A stretch of DNA of 64,000 nt from Abelmoschus esculentus (lineage: Eukaryota > Streptophyta > Magnoliopsida > Malvales > Malvaceae): positions 2,239,501 to 2,303,500 of the forward strand of contig JAUCBN010000055.1 in the NCBI GenBank assembly GCA_035048815.1. Reading direction: 5' to 3'. Both the position numbers and the translations under genes were made by a program. The notes below the pieces were generated by a model, which had not been told where the DNA came from, ran no database searches, and was given only the letters and a program-made list of their open reading frames with translations. Each line of letters begins with the position of its first letter. Positions within the stretch are counted from its first letter, which is position 1. Below are positions 23,423-34,705 of this stretch, piece by piece.

Positions 23423-24266
23423 TAACTTGCGATCGACTCGCTCGATAAACCCCAGTACCTTTTACTGGGCTGATTGCGTGGGATTTGAAGAATACATTAT
23501 TTCTTTTGTTAGATACCATCAAATTATATATACTAATTTGTTTATTTTTTATTTTTTAATTAATCTAATTTATTATTAAATAAAATTTTTAATTCATTTA
23601 TACCGTTTTATCATCATTTAATATGACGTATGATATGATAATTAAAATACAATATTAAAATATGTTATTTTAGTGTTATTATTTAAAATAATATCGTTTT
23701 AAAGTTTAGAGTTTATCCAAAATTTATAAAATATATAAAAATTATCTAAAATTTTAAACTATAAATATCAACCTATAAACTCTAAAATTATAGCTTATTA
23801 CCAGTAACATTAAAATGTTTTAAAACTATATATATTTTTTTTTGATTCATTTTAAAACTATAAATATTTGTATTTGAAAAAAACTAAAAAAACAATTATA
23901 AAAAATCTAATATTTTATGAGTACATATTTTAAAATTTAAAAAAAAAACACAAAAAACAACTAAAAAATATTATTGATACTTAAAAAATTCAAAAAAATA
24001 ACTGAGAATATTATCCCGTGTCGTCGAAGACGAAAATAAGTATCAAAATATTTTGATAGATTTTTTTCCTGTCAAATTTCTAATCAAAAGATTGTCTGGA
24101 AAACGAAGATGAAACAAGAACTGTTAACACTTCACATTAGAACAAGACAGGACAAGATTTGTTCCTTGTTCGGATTAAAACATCAAAATCAAAACAACCC
24201 AAGTAGAAATTCCGAGTGATTTCCACAAAACTGCACCTAAACATCTCCATCAATGGCGGCTGCTTC
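23423..24266. other. 3' flank of the second MIZ1-like gene
   Basis: An AT-rich stretch. The part from about 24060 to 24266 is less AT-rich and is probably the 3' untranslated region of the minus-strand MIZ1-like gene. Nothing else was recognised. Confidence 0.55.
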
Positions 24267-25034
24267 TCATAACCTCACCATAAAAATACTAAGATCAGAA
24301 CTATTATGTCCGTCGGGACCCAACATGTAAAGGGTCTCGGAATCCTTCGACCCGACAACTCGGTCGAAATACGCTCTAATATACGACAACTCACCATCCA
24401 CGAGTTCAGTTTCGGAATTACCAGGCAAAACACCGGCACCGAACGAAACAGCTTTCAGAAGCTCCATGACGTTCAAATCCTCCGTTGTCGCCTCCCGTCG
24501 AACCCCGTGGCCGGTCATCTTTCCGTTGTAGTACATTGTCCATAAGGGCTCGTCGAAGACCTTGAGTTTGCCTTTCCCATGTAGTTTGTCGCACTCGAGA
24601 GCGATCCTCACCATGCCAGCTCTGAGTTCCTTCTGTAGCACGTTCGTCTGCATGGCTAACTCGAGGACTAATGAAGGGAGACAATTGGGGGTCTCTTGAA
24701 CCGAGAGGGTGACCTTGCCTTTACGGTACCCGAACAGGGTGCCGGTCACCCGGATGCCCGAGTTGGCGACGTAGGAATCCGATTGAAAACCAATGGGGTT
24801 GACGGGGAACTTGCATGGCGGGCTGAGGATGGGAAAGGATCGGAAAACAGAGCGGAAAGCTCGGAAGACTCGGCGTTTTCGTTTCTTGGATTTTAATTCG
24901 GATGGTGCAACGAGAGAGAAGGGTTGTGGCGGTGGCGGTGGAGAAGGAGGAGATTTGGGTGAGGAAGGGTTTGATGGCGTTGGAGAGGATGAACCGTCTC
25001 TGGAACTGGCGTTGCTGATTCGAGAGTCCTCCAT
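24267..25034 (-). CDS. MIZU-KUSSEI 1-like protein (DUF617), second copy
   Basis: A single-exon gene for 255 residues, starting at ATG 25034. The N-terminus is serine- and proline-rich (SPKSPPSPPPPPQPF), followed by a basic SKKRKRRVFRAFRSVFRSF stretch; such a basic segment precedes the MIZ1 domain in many family members. The DUF617 domain runs from about residue 93 to the end, with GTLFGYRKGKV, LWTMYYNGKMTGHGVRRE and the terminal LSIFMVRL. The coding region is GC-rich next to its AT-rich surroundings. It differs from the 2813-3487 gene in the N-terminus and at over half of domain positions by eye, so the two are old paralogues rather than a recent local duplication. Family role as for MIZ1; specific function unknown. 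Confidence 0.94.
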   Translation of the reverse strand: MEDSRISNASSRDGSSSPTPSNPSSPKSPPSPPPPPQPFSLVAPSELKSKKRKRRVFRAFRSVFRSFPILSPPCKFPVNPIGFQSDSYVANSGIRVTGTLFGYRKGKVTLSVQETPNCLPSLVLELAMQTNVLQKELRAGMVRIALECDKLHGKGKLKVFDEPLWTMYYNGKMTGHGVRREATTEDLNVMELLKAVSFGAGVLPGNSETELVDGELSYIRAYFDRVVGSKDSETLYMLGPDGHNSSDLSIFMVRL

Positions 25035-27334
25035 TAATGGACGATGATGAAAAACCAGGGACGGGGAACGGCCATGGGAGAGGAAGAGGAGATGGGCATG
25101 GGGTTTGGCACGGTTTGAGGTTTAGGATTTCCCCTAAAATTATGGTCAAAATTTTGTTCTTATCATTTTGCTTATTCTATATTAGGTATTTAAAATTTAT
25201 CAATAGTATTATTAGATATTATTTTTGAATTAAACTTAATATAGTGGTATTCTCGATAGATAAGTATAATTTTATGAATTTTGTATCGTATCCGTTTTAG
25301 TTAGAGTAAAGATTGATGTATATGAATTTGGTGGATAGTAAGCGGATGTAAATATACAAAAATTATATCTATTATGGTAGTGGGTAAGTGATTGATTTAA
25401 GATCTTATTCGTATAGTATTCACCCGTCTCATATTCGTATGCTCTATATTCATCTGTCATATGAATTTTGAATTATTTATATTTATAGACTTTAATTATA
25501 TCTTTTATTACAGTGTTTTATATATTAAGATATTAGTTTGTTTTAAAATCAACGTTAATACTTAAGTTTAGAACTTTAAACTTAATTAATTTATTTTAAA
25601 AAAATAATTTATGATCGAGCTTAAATTAATCAAGTTGTAAATTTGTAATATATGTGGACAAGTAGAATTTATAAAAATGTAAATATGATTTGGTTAAGCT
25701 AATTATATATAATTAGTTAGTTATAGTTAAGTAGAATTTATACCGATAAAAACGTATTTTAGTTATAATTATTAGTTAATTAGATATAGTTAAATTTATA
25801 TCGGTGTAAATATTTTATATATACACTTGGTCAGTCAATAAAGTACGCAAAGTTTTATTCATTTTTATAAAAATCTATAATTTTTCACATAATTTGGTAT
25901 TAGTAGTTATTTGTAATCAAATACAAGCGAATACGTTTTAAGTGGTGAGAGTGGGGATGAATTTAAAAATGTACCTGTGTGTACGGATGTGAATTTTTAC
26001 CCTACACTTGAACGGATGTAGTAAGTCGTTTATCCTATAATTATGCTCTAATCCCTTTTATGCCCCATCTTAAACTAATGAGTTTAGAGATTATGATTTA
26101 AAATTTGGTTTCGGGTTATAGTTTCGGAAAATAGGTATAGGGTATATTTTTAAGGTCCAGGGTATAAGATTTTGGTTATAAAAATTAAGATTAGAGTCTA
26201 AAATTTAATTTTTAAATATTTTTAATATGCGGTAAGCGATATTACTAAGTGAAAAATATTTTTTTCGTTAAACAAATTTTATCCCTTAATCATGTCCATT
26301 TTATGTTCCCTTAGAGAATTTTAGGGGATTTTTTGTGCTATTATTACTCGTAGAAATTTATTACTTTCTTGGTTAATAATATATTATCTAAATATATATC
26401 ATAAAAGCGTATATTAAAAAATTCGATTTCTCAAATTTGATCCGTTTATTTATTGATTTTAATTTATAATTTAAAATATTTTATTTATATTTTGAATATT
26501 TAAAATTTTTGGATCAGATACGAATCATTATTTCACATTCAGATAAGATATTTAATTATTCAAAATTCAATTTTTTTTTATAGATATGAATATCTTTTAT
26601 ATTTGATATTTTTATTTCATATATATAAAAGTTTTGATGAATAAAAATTTTGTTATATTTAATAATTTATTGATTGTTATATTCAAAAACCCAAAATTTT
26701 TACGATAAAAGCAAATATATCGTTAAAACTGAATTATTTATATTCATATTATTTTAAAAAATAACGAGATCAATTCTTGCAAAGAAATCAAATATTAATT
26801 TTATTTATATTCACAACAACAATTGGCATATTAATAAATTAACGTTGACTTTTACTATTTTCTTTATTAATTTTACCCTTAATTTTTAAATAAAATTAAA
26901 ATTGATTATTAAACTTTTAAAAACAATAAAATTTGATACTAATTTTCTGAAAAGATTCGAATTATTTTTTTATTGTTTTTCTGATTTTCAAGGTCTTAGT
27001 CTGACTAATCCGGACCGACTCAAGTCGCACACCTAGATTATTGTTTCGGCCTAAAATATGTTTGTACTGTTACGTGGTTGTAGTGTATTTTGTATATTTT
27101 AATTAGTAATTTTATTAATTTTAGCTATTTAAAAAATTATAATTCCAAATAAAAAAAATAAAAAACAAATTGAAAAATTGTAAATATCAAAGTCAAATTT
27201 ATCATTATGTATAAATCTTAAAATTAATAAAAAAATCATAACACAATTCAAATTAAATACAAAAATACCAAATTAACCGTTAATTGGTAATAAACTCCAG
27301 AACACTTGATTAAAGCTCTTAACTCGGGATGAGT

Positions 27335-27582
27335 CTACAACGGGCGTCGAACACCGCTGAACATCGTTAATGTTGAACACCGCTGAATATTATTAAATTA
27401 ATTTATAAAGAATAAAAATCTAAAGGACTAATCATATAATTATTAATAATATATTGAGTTTATCACACTTTTATTAATTATATATTGAGTCCTTGAGATT
27501 TTAAATTTTTATTAATTAATTTAATGGTGTTCAACAATATTCAACATTAGTGGTGTTTAACAGTGTTCGACGCCCGTTGTAG
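27335..27582. mobile_element. Palindromic MITE-like element, CTACAACGGGCG ends
   Basis: The 248-bp element has ends CTACAACGGGCGTCGAACAC and GTGTTCGACGCCCGTTGTAG, exact complements. Pairing extends about 75 bases inward with a few mismatches (AACATCGTTAATGTTGAACA against TGTTCAACAATATTCAACAT). No target-site duplication was clear, so the superfamily is not assigned. Confidence 0.75.
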
Positions 27583-28338
27583 AATTTTCCTTTAAGTAGA
27601 CATCCTTCTCTTCTCTTAAGTTGTATGAGTCTAAGAATTAAAAATATTAATTTAGTTATGTTATGTTATATCGATCGTCCTTATCCAACATCGGAAATTT
27701 TAAAAATATTAATTTAAACACTCTATTATCAAAATCCGCCTCGATATAATTTATTTTCCTTTTTCCTACAGACAAAACATTATCCATAGCAACAAAATTG
27801 TAGCTATATAATATTACTACCTCCACCGTCACATACCTTATTCACTTAAGCACATCAAGGATGATAATCAGGGACGGGGTTAGAATCGAATATTAGAAGA
27901 GGTAAAGATTTATTAATCCTTTAGGGTTCAAACCCTTTTAAACACATGTTTTAATAATTTTCTCCAGTAAAAAGACGCTATTTTAAGATAAATTGAACTT
28001 CAAAACAACGTTACCAAAATAATGTCATTTTAACTTAACAGGTACGTTAAAAATTAACGATAAAATGATATTTTTGAGTCATATATTAAAATTTAATGTT
28101 AGTTTTAAACTTCATTAAAATTTGATGACATTTTTAAGTAAGGGGCCATAGTTGAGTGGCATGTAATATAATTAGACATTTTTTTAATTCAATGCAATTT
28201 AATCTTGTTGCAACTCATTCTTGTTTTTGGCTTCCCAGGCAGTTTGACAATGTTATACATCAAATAATTTGAATTAAAATTTAATTTAAATTAATTAGTC
28301 AATAAATAAAAAAATTAATATTATCTAATGAATTTATT

Positions 28339-28986
28339 TAGGGTTGTAAACGAATCAAACGTTCGATAAATCGTTCGTGAATCATTTTGTTTAGGGCTCG
28401 TCCGTTCATTTATGTTCGTGGACGTTCGGTAATCTGTTCGTTTATGTTCGTTTAAATTTATTCACATATATCTAAGGGTGAGCATTAGATCAAGTAAGTC
28501 GAGTCAAATTTTTAAAGTTACTTGAGTTGAGAAGTCTTATTTTATGACTCGTTAAAAACTTCCTTGTTATAGGTTAGGGGTGTTCATTGTTCTGATAAAC
28601 CGAGTTGAAGAATCGAACCAAAACAAAAATTGGTTAATCAGTTAAATTTAGGTTTCGTCTAATAATTAAGATTTTTTTAATTATCGATTAATTCGGTTTA
28701 AAATCAGTTAATTAGCTGAATTAATCGAATTAATCCAAAAAATTAAATATTATTATATATGTTATTTATGTCATTCGTTTACATTCATTTATATTCGTTC
28801 GTTTACATTCATTTATGTTCGTTTACGTTCATTCATCATTTAAACGAACGAACATAAACAAATATGAACAAGCTACAATCCTTAACGAACGAACATGAAC
28901 AAAAAAAATTGTGTTCGTATTCGCTTATTTGTTCGGTTAAAGTTAAACTAACAAACATGAATACATCCTCGTTCGTGTTCGTTTAG
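28339..28986. mobile_element. Nested MITE cluster, outer GTTCGTTTA family
   Basis: Outer segments at 28339-28470 and 28755-28986 are rich in TTCGTTTATGTTCGTTTA and its complement and look like one element with long inverted arms. Between them lie pieces starting CTAAGGGTGAGCATTAG (about 28473) and TAGGGGTGTTCATTG (about 28575), each typical of a different MITE end. Exact limits and order of insertion are uncertain. Confidence 0.55.
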
Positions 28987-29552
28987 AAAATATTGTTTGA
29001 GTTATAAAATTTAAAGGTTAGTTTATCATTATTTTTGAAAATTGCGATAAAAAATATTTTTTAGAAATATATTTAAATTTATTGATTTAAATATAAATGT
29101 TTGATATTATTATTAAAAAATACTTTTAAATAAATAAAATATATATTTTAAAAATATAAAGAATTAGTGGTATAATAAGGATAAATGCTATTTTTTAAAA
29201 ATGTTTTTAAAAATTATTTTCAAACTAAATTAAAAATACTTTTAAAAATTATATATTTTACATTACTTTTAATCTCAAAATTATTTTTAATTCCGAAAAC
29301 ACTTTTCAAAATTATCTTATAACAAAGCCTAAATTGTGGTCAAAACATTTCAACATGCTTGACGCATAAATTTAATTTGAATTCACTGAGTTTATTTTTT
29401 AATTTTTTCATCAAGTTGTTATCTTTAGATTAATCCTATTAATAATTTTTTTAATCATGAAATTTTCACCCCACTTAGACGAATTAGTTGTCAGTAATAT
29501 TTATTAATTTCTCCATCAGTCGGCATTAATAAATTAATAATAGGAGGAAATG

Positions 29553-29570
29553 CTTCTTCTTCTTCTTCTT
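29553..29570 (+). repeat. CTT microsatellite
   Basis: Six CTT units lie about 75 bases above the next start codon, probably in the 5' leader of the small membrane protein gene. Confidence 0.85.
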
Positions 29571-29643
29571 CAAATGGCCTTTCTATTCTTTTCTTCAGCT
29601 CTTCACCTACCTTTCTGAGCTGAGAAAAGAAAGAAAGATAACT

Positions 29644-31399
29644 ATGTTCGATTTTGGAGATGAACTAACCATCGAAAGTTACAGAATCCCATGGCTAATT
29701 TGGATCCAAATACTCGTTATGATCCTCCTTATACTTCTTCTCTATAGCTTCACCACCACCATCAGCCTCTCCGCTTTGGATCTCTCCGACGGCTCCTCCG
29801 CAGCTTCCGCCTCCCTTTACCCAGAATCTCGGGTGGATAAAATGCCTGTTTTCAATCATAGTTCAACGCTTGTCTCCACCCGATTCCAGACTTCCCAGGT
29901 ATTATCTTCCCTCTTTCTCTTTATTCAATTGAATCCTACTCGTTTGGCTTATTTCCGTTCATATTTGGATCTATGTTTAGGGTTTGGGGTTTTGTTGAGA
30001 TGCTTTTTGAATCTGGAATCTGGATTAGTATATTTTCTTTTTGTTATCTAAAAATTATAAGGTGGGAAATGGGAATGGTACTGAAACTGTGAATCAATGG
30101 CGATTTCTTCAAGTATTTGGATTTTCTGGAAATTATTGTCTTTGGGACCCTTTTTCTTGTTGGTTAGCAAAACCATGGAAAACCATATCCTTAGGCTGTA
30201 CGATCACTGTGTAGCAGAAAATTCATTCACAGAAACCCAATCCATCCGCCAATCAAAGGAAAATAAATTCCTTTCACAGAAACCCAATCCATCCGCCAAT
30301 CAAAGGAAAATAAATTCCTTTCACAGAAACCCAAAGTAACTTTAATTGGTATTAAAAAAATATTTATTCATACCAAATTATTGACTTTCTCTAATTAAAT
30401 GATGCGTCTTTAATGGTTATATGAACGATAAATTATTTAAAGATAAATAAAAATTATGTCATATCATAAATGATGTGTCTTAAATTATGCCTTATTAATT
30501 TTTTAAAATTAAATTTTAAATTTTAAATTTAATTTTTTATACCTTAAACTTTAAATAATATCCTTAATTTTTTAAATTTTAACGAGATCCCTTAACCTTA
30601 ACTTAAAATCTTAAATCTATTATTTTAAATTAAAGCATCGATCGAGGCACACTAAAAAGATAGACGATTTACGCCCGAAAATAAGGTATGTATTACTATA
30701 AAAATGATCATCAACTGTTATATAACACTATAGAACAAAAATCTTCTGTCCGTAATCATGTCCATTCTATGCCTCTTATTAAAAAAAATTTAAAAATTAA
30801 ATTTTAAACCATAATCTTAATTTTCACATCTTAAACCCTATACCCTAAAAGTAAACCTTAACCCTAATTTCTTAAAATTTAATTATAACATTTAACCTTA
30901 AACCCTAAACTTTAAAAACCTAAACCCACTATTTAAAATAAGACATGAATAGAGATATAATAAAGGGACAAACGATTTGCACTTATATCTATTTCCAAAT
31001 AGAAACGTTTCAATATTATTAATAAAGACTATTTTAGGTTATGTTTAGTGTGTATTTGTATTATGTTATCCTGTTCATGTCGTGTACTCGTATCATGTGT
31101 AGAATTTAGCATGAACGGATTACTTCTTGTTTAAACATGGGTTTGTAATAATGGAACATTGGGTGTTGCAGGTTGGAGAAGAGCAAAGTATAAAGGGTGA
31201 AATATCCCCTGGGACGAGCAGAGGAATAATAAGAGCAGCTGAAGATGGTGTAGAAATGGAGGAATGTTCTGGAAACCAGAATTGTTATCACCCTTGTTAC
31301 TATCTTAAGCTGGCTAAGCTTGCATTTCTGAAGTGTTTGGGTCTTGATTCCTTGTCTGAAGGTACTTCAAAAACTACTGAACGAAGAAAGCAAAGATAG
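29644..31399 (+). CDS. Small single-pass membrane protein, unknown function
   Basis: Two exons, 29644-29898 and 31172-31399, joined in phase 0 at a GT-AG intron of 1,273 bases; 160 residues. The start MFDFGDELTIESYRIPWLIW is followed by one clear membrane segment (about residues 15-38, IPWLIWIQILVMILLILLLY). Downstream is a serine-rich linker, then a cysteine-containing block CSGNQNCYHPCYYLKLAKLA and a basic end (TTERRKQR). I recall similar uncharacterised small plant transmembrane proteins but no function. Without a cleavable signal, the short N-terminus makes an N-in or N-out signal-anchor likely. The intron holds a 47-bp tandem repeat and decayed CCCTAAA-like sequence. Confidence 0.75.
30227..30335 (+). 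repeat. 47-bp tandem repeat in the membrane-protein intron
   Basis: ACAGAAACCCAATCCATCCG begins at 30229 and again at 30276. A third partial copy starts at 30323. The two full copies look identical, so the duplication is probably recent. It lies in the intron. Confidence 0.85.
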
Positions 31400-31544
31400 C
31401 TTGAATAGTAACTAATGTCTCTATTAACTTCCCAAAACAAACATGTCCAGTTAGTTTCATTACAAATGTTGATTTATAGTAGACAGACAAGGAAAAGCAG
31501 CACTAGGTTGCTAGAAGCGGCATCGGGATGAAGTTTTCGTTCAT

Positions 31545-31980
31545 CGGAGTAGGCCATTTGAAGGGTGGATCAATGCCAACGCAGATGGTGCTGCTGGCTG
31601 CAGCAGTGGTTAGCCGGTTGGAACAAGGTGAATGGATGTTTGGCTTTGCTAAAGGTTTAGGGACCTGTTCTGTTTTGATGGCTGAACTTGAAACTATCCA
31701 TGATAAATTGCGGCATGCGAGGAGATTAGGATTTAGACAAATCGTGGTGGATTCGGACAGAGGTAAGGCAGTGCACAGCATCGGAGATGATTCGTACCGG
31801 TTACGAGGCCATGCTCCGATCTACTCGAATAGAAACATGTTTCAACCATGGGAGGTGAAGATTCGTAGAATTGGATGGGAAAGTGATGAAGGTGCCGATG
31901 GCTTGACACGACTGAATACAAGTTCACCTATCGGAGAAGGTTTGTTCATTTCACCACCACAGGCACAGGTGATTTGTTGA
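31545..31980 (+). pseudogene. RNase H-like domain relic of a LINE-type element
   Basis: The frame from about 31610 reads GEWMFGFAKGLGTCSVLMAE, QIVVDSDRGKAVHSI and EGADGLTRL, the order of motifs in the RNase H domain of plant non-LTR retrotransposon proteins (the RVT_3 type often annotated as putative ribonuclease H protein). The catalytic first Asp lies in INANADGA, which is in a different frame just upstream (about 31570-31600) and is cut by a stop, so at least one frameshift separates it. Reverse transcriptase and endonuclease parts are absent. It is a dead fragment, not a gene. Confidence 0.7.
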
Positions 31981-34129
31981 TATTCTGCACGGCAGTGTGA
32001 AGCTGCTAGGAGCTTGTAGTTATGATTCCTACACGGTATCATAAAAAATGTGGATTCATAGTGATTCTAACATTTAATTAAGCCTGAATCCATAAAGTGG
32101 TCTCGATAGTAAAGAATGGTGTATTTTATACAGATGATCTGGTTCGAACACAATATATACATGGTGTTATTAAATACTAAAAAATTGAGCATATATTATT
32201 TTATAATCACCCTAATATATTAAAAAAACATTTAATCAAACCTATTTAAGCAAGTTAGAGTAAATTCGACCTTAATATAAAATAACAATACTCGTAATAT
32301 TTAAATATAATAAATGAGTCACTTTGAGTTAGAATTATCCTTAATTACATTAATATTCCAGCTTAATATTAGGTATATTTAGGGGTAAGTATTCAATCGA
32401 GTTGAGTCAAAAAATTTGAGTTATTTGAGTTGACGAGTCATATTTTACAACTCAAACTTTATTTGAAATTTTTTCGGTTCGAGTCGAGTTTAAGAAATTC
32501 GAGTTGAGTCAAATTGAGTCGAATTTTCAAGTTTTTATAAATATTTAAATATAATTATTTATCATGTTTTAGAATGATTTGATTCCAATTTAAACTTTAT
32601 CTAATCATATATGATATGTATATATATATATATTCATATGTAACAATATTTCTTTATATTTTTATATATCAATGTATATATATCATAAAAAATTGAGAGA
32701 TTCGTCTCAAACTAAAAAATTAATCCTTTAATTACTAAAAATTTTGAGTTATTCGAATTTCCATTTTACAACTCAAACTTTATTTAAAACTTTTTCGAGT
32801 CAAAACGAGTCGAATATTTTCGCCTCGAATCGAGTCGAGTTATTCAATTTTTCGAATCAAGTCGAGTTTTGCTCAACCCTATATATTAAAAGGTTTTAAT
32901 TTTAATGATAGTGTAACACCAGCTCAATTGAAATTGTTAATATTGTAATATTTAAATGATGCTGAAATAATTGTGTGTTCAAATTCGATTTTTCTTACTC
33001 TCAGAATTAATAATATGATATCATACAGAATATTTGATAAGGACAACCAAAAAATAATCAAAATCAGATGAAATAATTTATACATCAATTTTATTCATCC
33101 CTTTTTATATGATCTTATCTTATCATATATTATTTGTATAAATAAGATATTGTCTTACACTAAATAGTAATATGTTTAGAGATCAACTAATTAATTTAAT
33201 AATTATTTTTTATTATTTTATTTTATATAATTTTAAATTTTAATATAAAAATATAATATCTTTATTTAATCAAATATAAATTTATTCGTCACGTATTAAG
33301 CGTATAAAATATAGACATGAAGATTCAGTTAGTATAAGTGTCTTAATTTTAAGTGTATTTAATTTTAAGGTTTAAAGATTCAGTTTAGAGTATAAAATTT
33401 AAAAGCTTAAGTTATTTACTATAATTTAGAGGTAATAATTAGACTTAAGGTTTAGGGTTTAATTTAATGTTTACAGGTTCAAACCTAAACTCCTACTATA
33501 TTACTATACAACCAAAATCTTAATTCTTAAACCCTAATATCTAATTTTAAATCCTAAAATTTAAATATTATCTCAAATTTCTAAATTCATGCATCCTAAA
33601 CTAAAATCTAAATCATACGACTAAAACAATTGTGAAAATTTTTAGTTCCTATTGTTATTATAATTAATATTAAATTCATTTTTTCTCAAACTTATATGTA
33701 TTTAAGATTATCAAATAAAATAAATTCGTAAAATAATCCCAATAATAAAAAATATGTAATTCATTCAAATGACTTAAATTTAAATATTATATTTTAATCA
33801 TATCAATATATTTAAAAAATATTAAATAAAATTTAATTAATGCGCAGAAAAATAGAATAACAAATATTGAATCTCCATTGTGCGTAGGAGTAACCTTAGG
33901 CAATTTTTTCTCCGAACCGTTGACCCAAATACAGAAGCCCATGGTGCGGACACTAGCAGGAGCAGCCACGTCATGAACCGCTAAGAATAATACAACGTGT
34001 CGGCCACGCGAACCATCGGCAAGCTCGAGTCAGCTATTGATGGCCTGCGCAGCGCAGCCTCCTGGTTCGACCCGGTTCAATCGTCTCCAAACTCTTTGGG
34101 CAATAAATAGAAAGAGAAAATTCTGAGGA
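31981..34129. other. Intergenic region with MITE and decayed repeats
   Basis: This holds the hAT-like element 32380-32881, a weak tRNA-like piece at about 32918-33030 (AGCTCAATTG, then GTGTTCAAATTCG), and CCCTAAA-like AT-rich sequence at 33340-33620. From about 33880 GC content rises toward the RKP promoter. No gene was found. Confidence 0.55.
32380..32881. mobile_element. hAT-like MITE, GACTCGA family, second copy
   Basis: The ends are TAGGGGTAAGTATTCAATCG and GTTTTGCTCAACCCTA, with a palindromic TCGAGTCGAG-rich body. The body is close to 12833-13347 in inverted orientation. TATATT borders both ends, a partial target-site duplication. Confidence 0.65.
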
Positions 34130-34378
34130 CGAAGGAAAATAAAAAGGAAAATTCCACACTCTCCGTTTCTTCTTCCTTCCCTTTCATCGGAAAAAGAAAA
34201 AGAATATAAAAATAAAAAAAAATACAGCTGTTTGATTTTCTCTATTATTATCTCTCCTCTAATTATCAAATTATTATATTTTCCCTTTTTTTACAATCTC
34301 TAAATGGAACGGAAACCCTAGCTCCAGACAGCCGCCTTTCCGATTTCTAGTTGTGATTCAAACTTAATACGCGCGCAT

Positions 34379-34574
34379 GTAAGTTATTTTTTATTTAATT
34401 TTTCGAATTTCAGTATCTGGGGATGTTATTCTGTTGGGGGAAATGAGGATTTTAGGAACTGAGAGTTTCGATTTCATTTTTGTTGTTCTTGTTGATTTTG
34501 TTATTTTTGTCTGATTTTTCTTATTCGGGGTTCATAGTGCATTTATATTGAAATTTGAGTTGGAAATTTTGCAG
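34379..34574 (+). other. Probable 5' leader intron of the RKP-like gene
   Basis: The donor GCAT/GTAAGTT and the acceptor ATTTTGCAG/TTCC bound a T-rich 196-base segment upstream of the start codon. The leader would begin near 34130, after an AATAAATAG at about 34101, and rejoin at 34575. This is splice-site reading only. Confidence 0.5.
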
Positions 34575-34705
34575 TTCCTGTGTGGGAAAGTATTGCAAGG
34601 CTTATGAAATTTATGTGCGTTTGAAGTATATATTTGAATATTGGGTGGACAAGGATTTGGATGTTGAGTTAAATTTCCGGCATATATTGTTTCTTGTTAT
34701 TGGGA

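Larger units (their letters stand above)
25035..29643. other. Intergenic region with decayed repeats
   Basis: The start (25035-25130) is probably the promoter and leader of the MIZ1-like gene. The rest is AT-rich with no supported gene. At 26040-26340 a repeat carries AATCATGTCCATTTTATG, seen again in similar form at 30745-30765. A palindromic element (27335-27582) and a nested MITE cluster (28339-28986) are listed separately. A CTT microsatellite (29553-29570) precedes the next gene. Confidence 0.6.
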
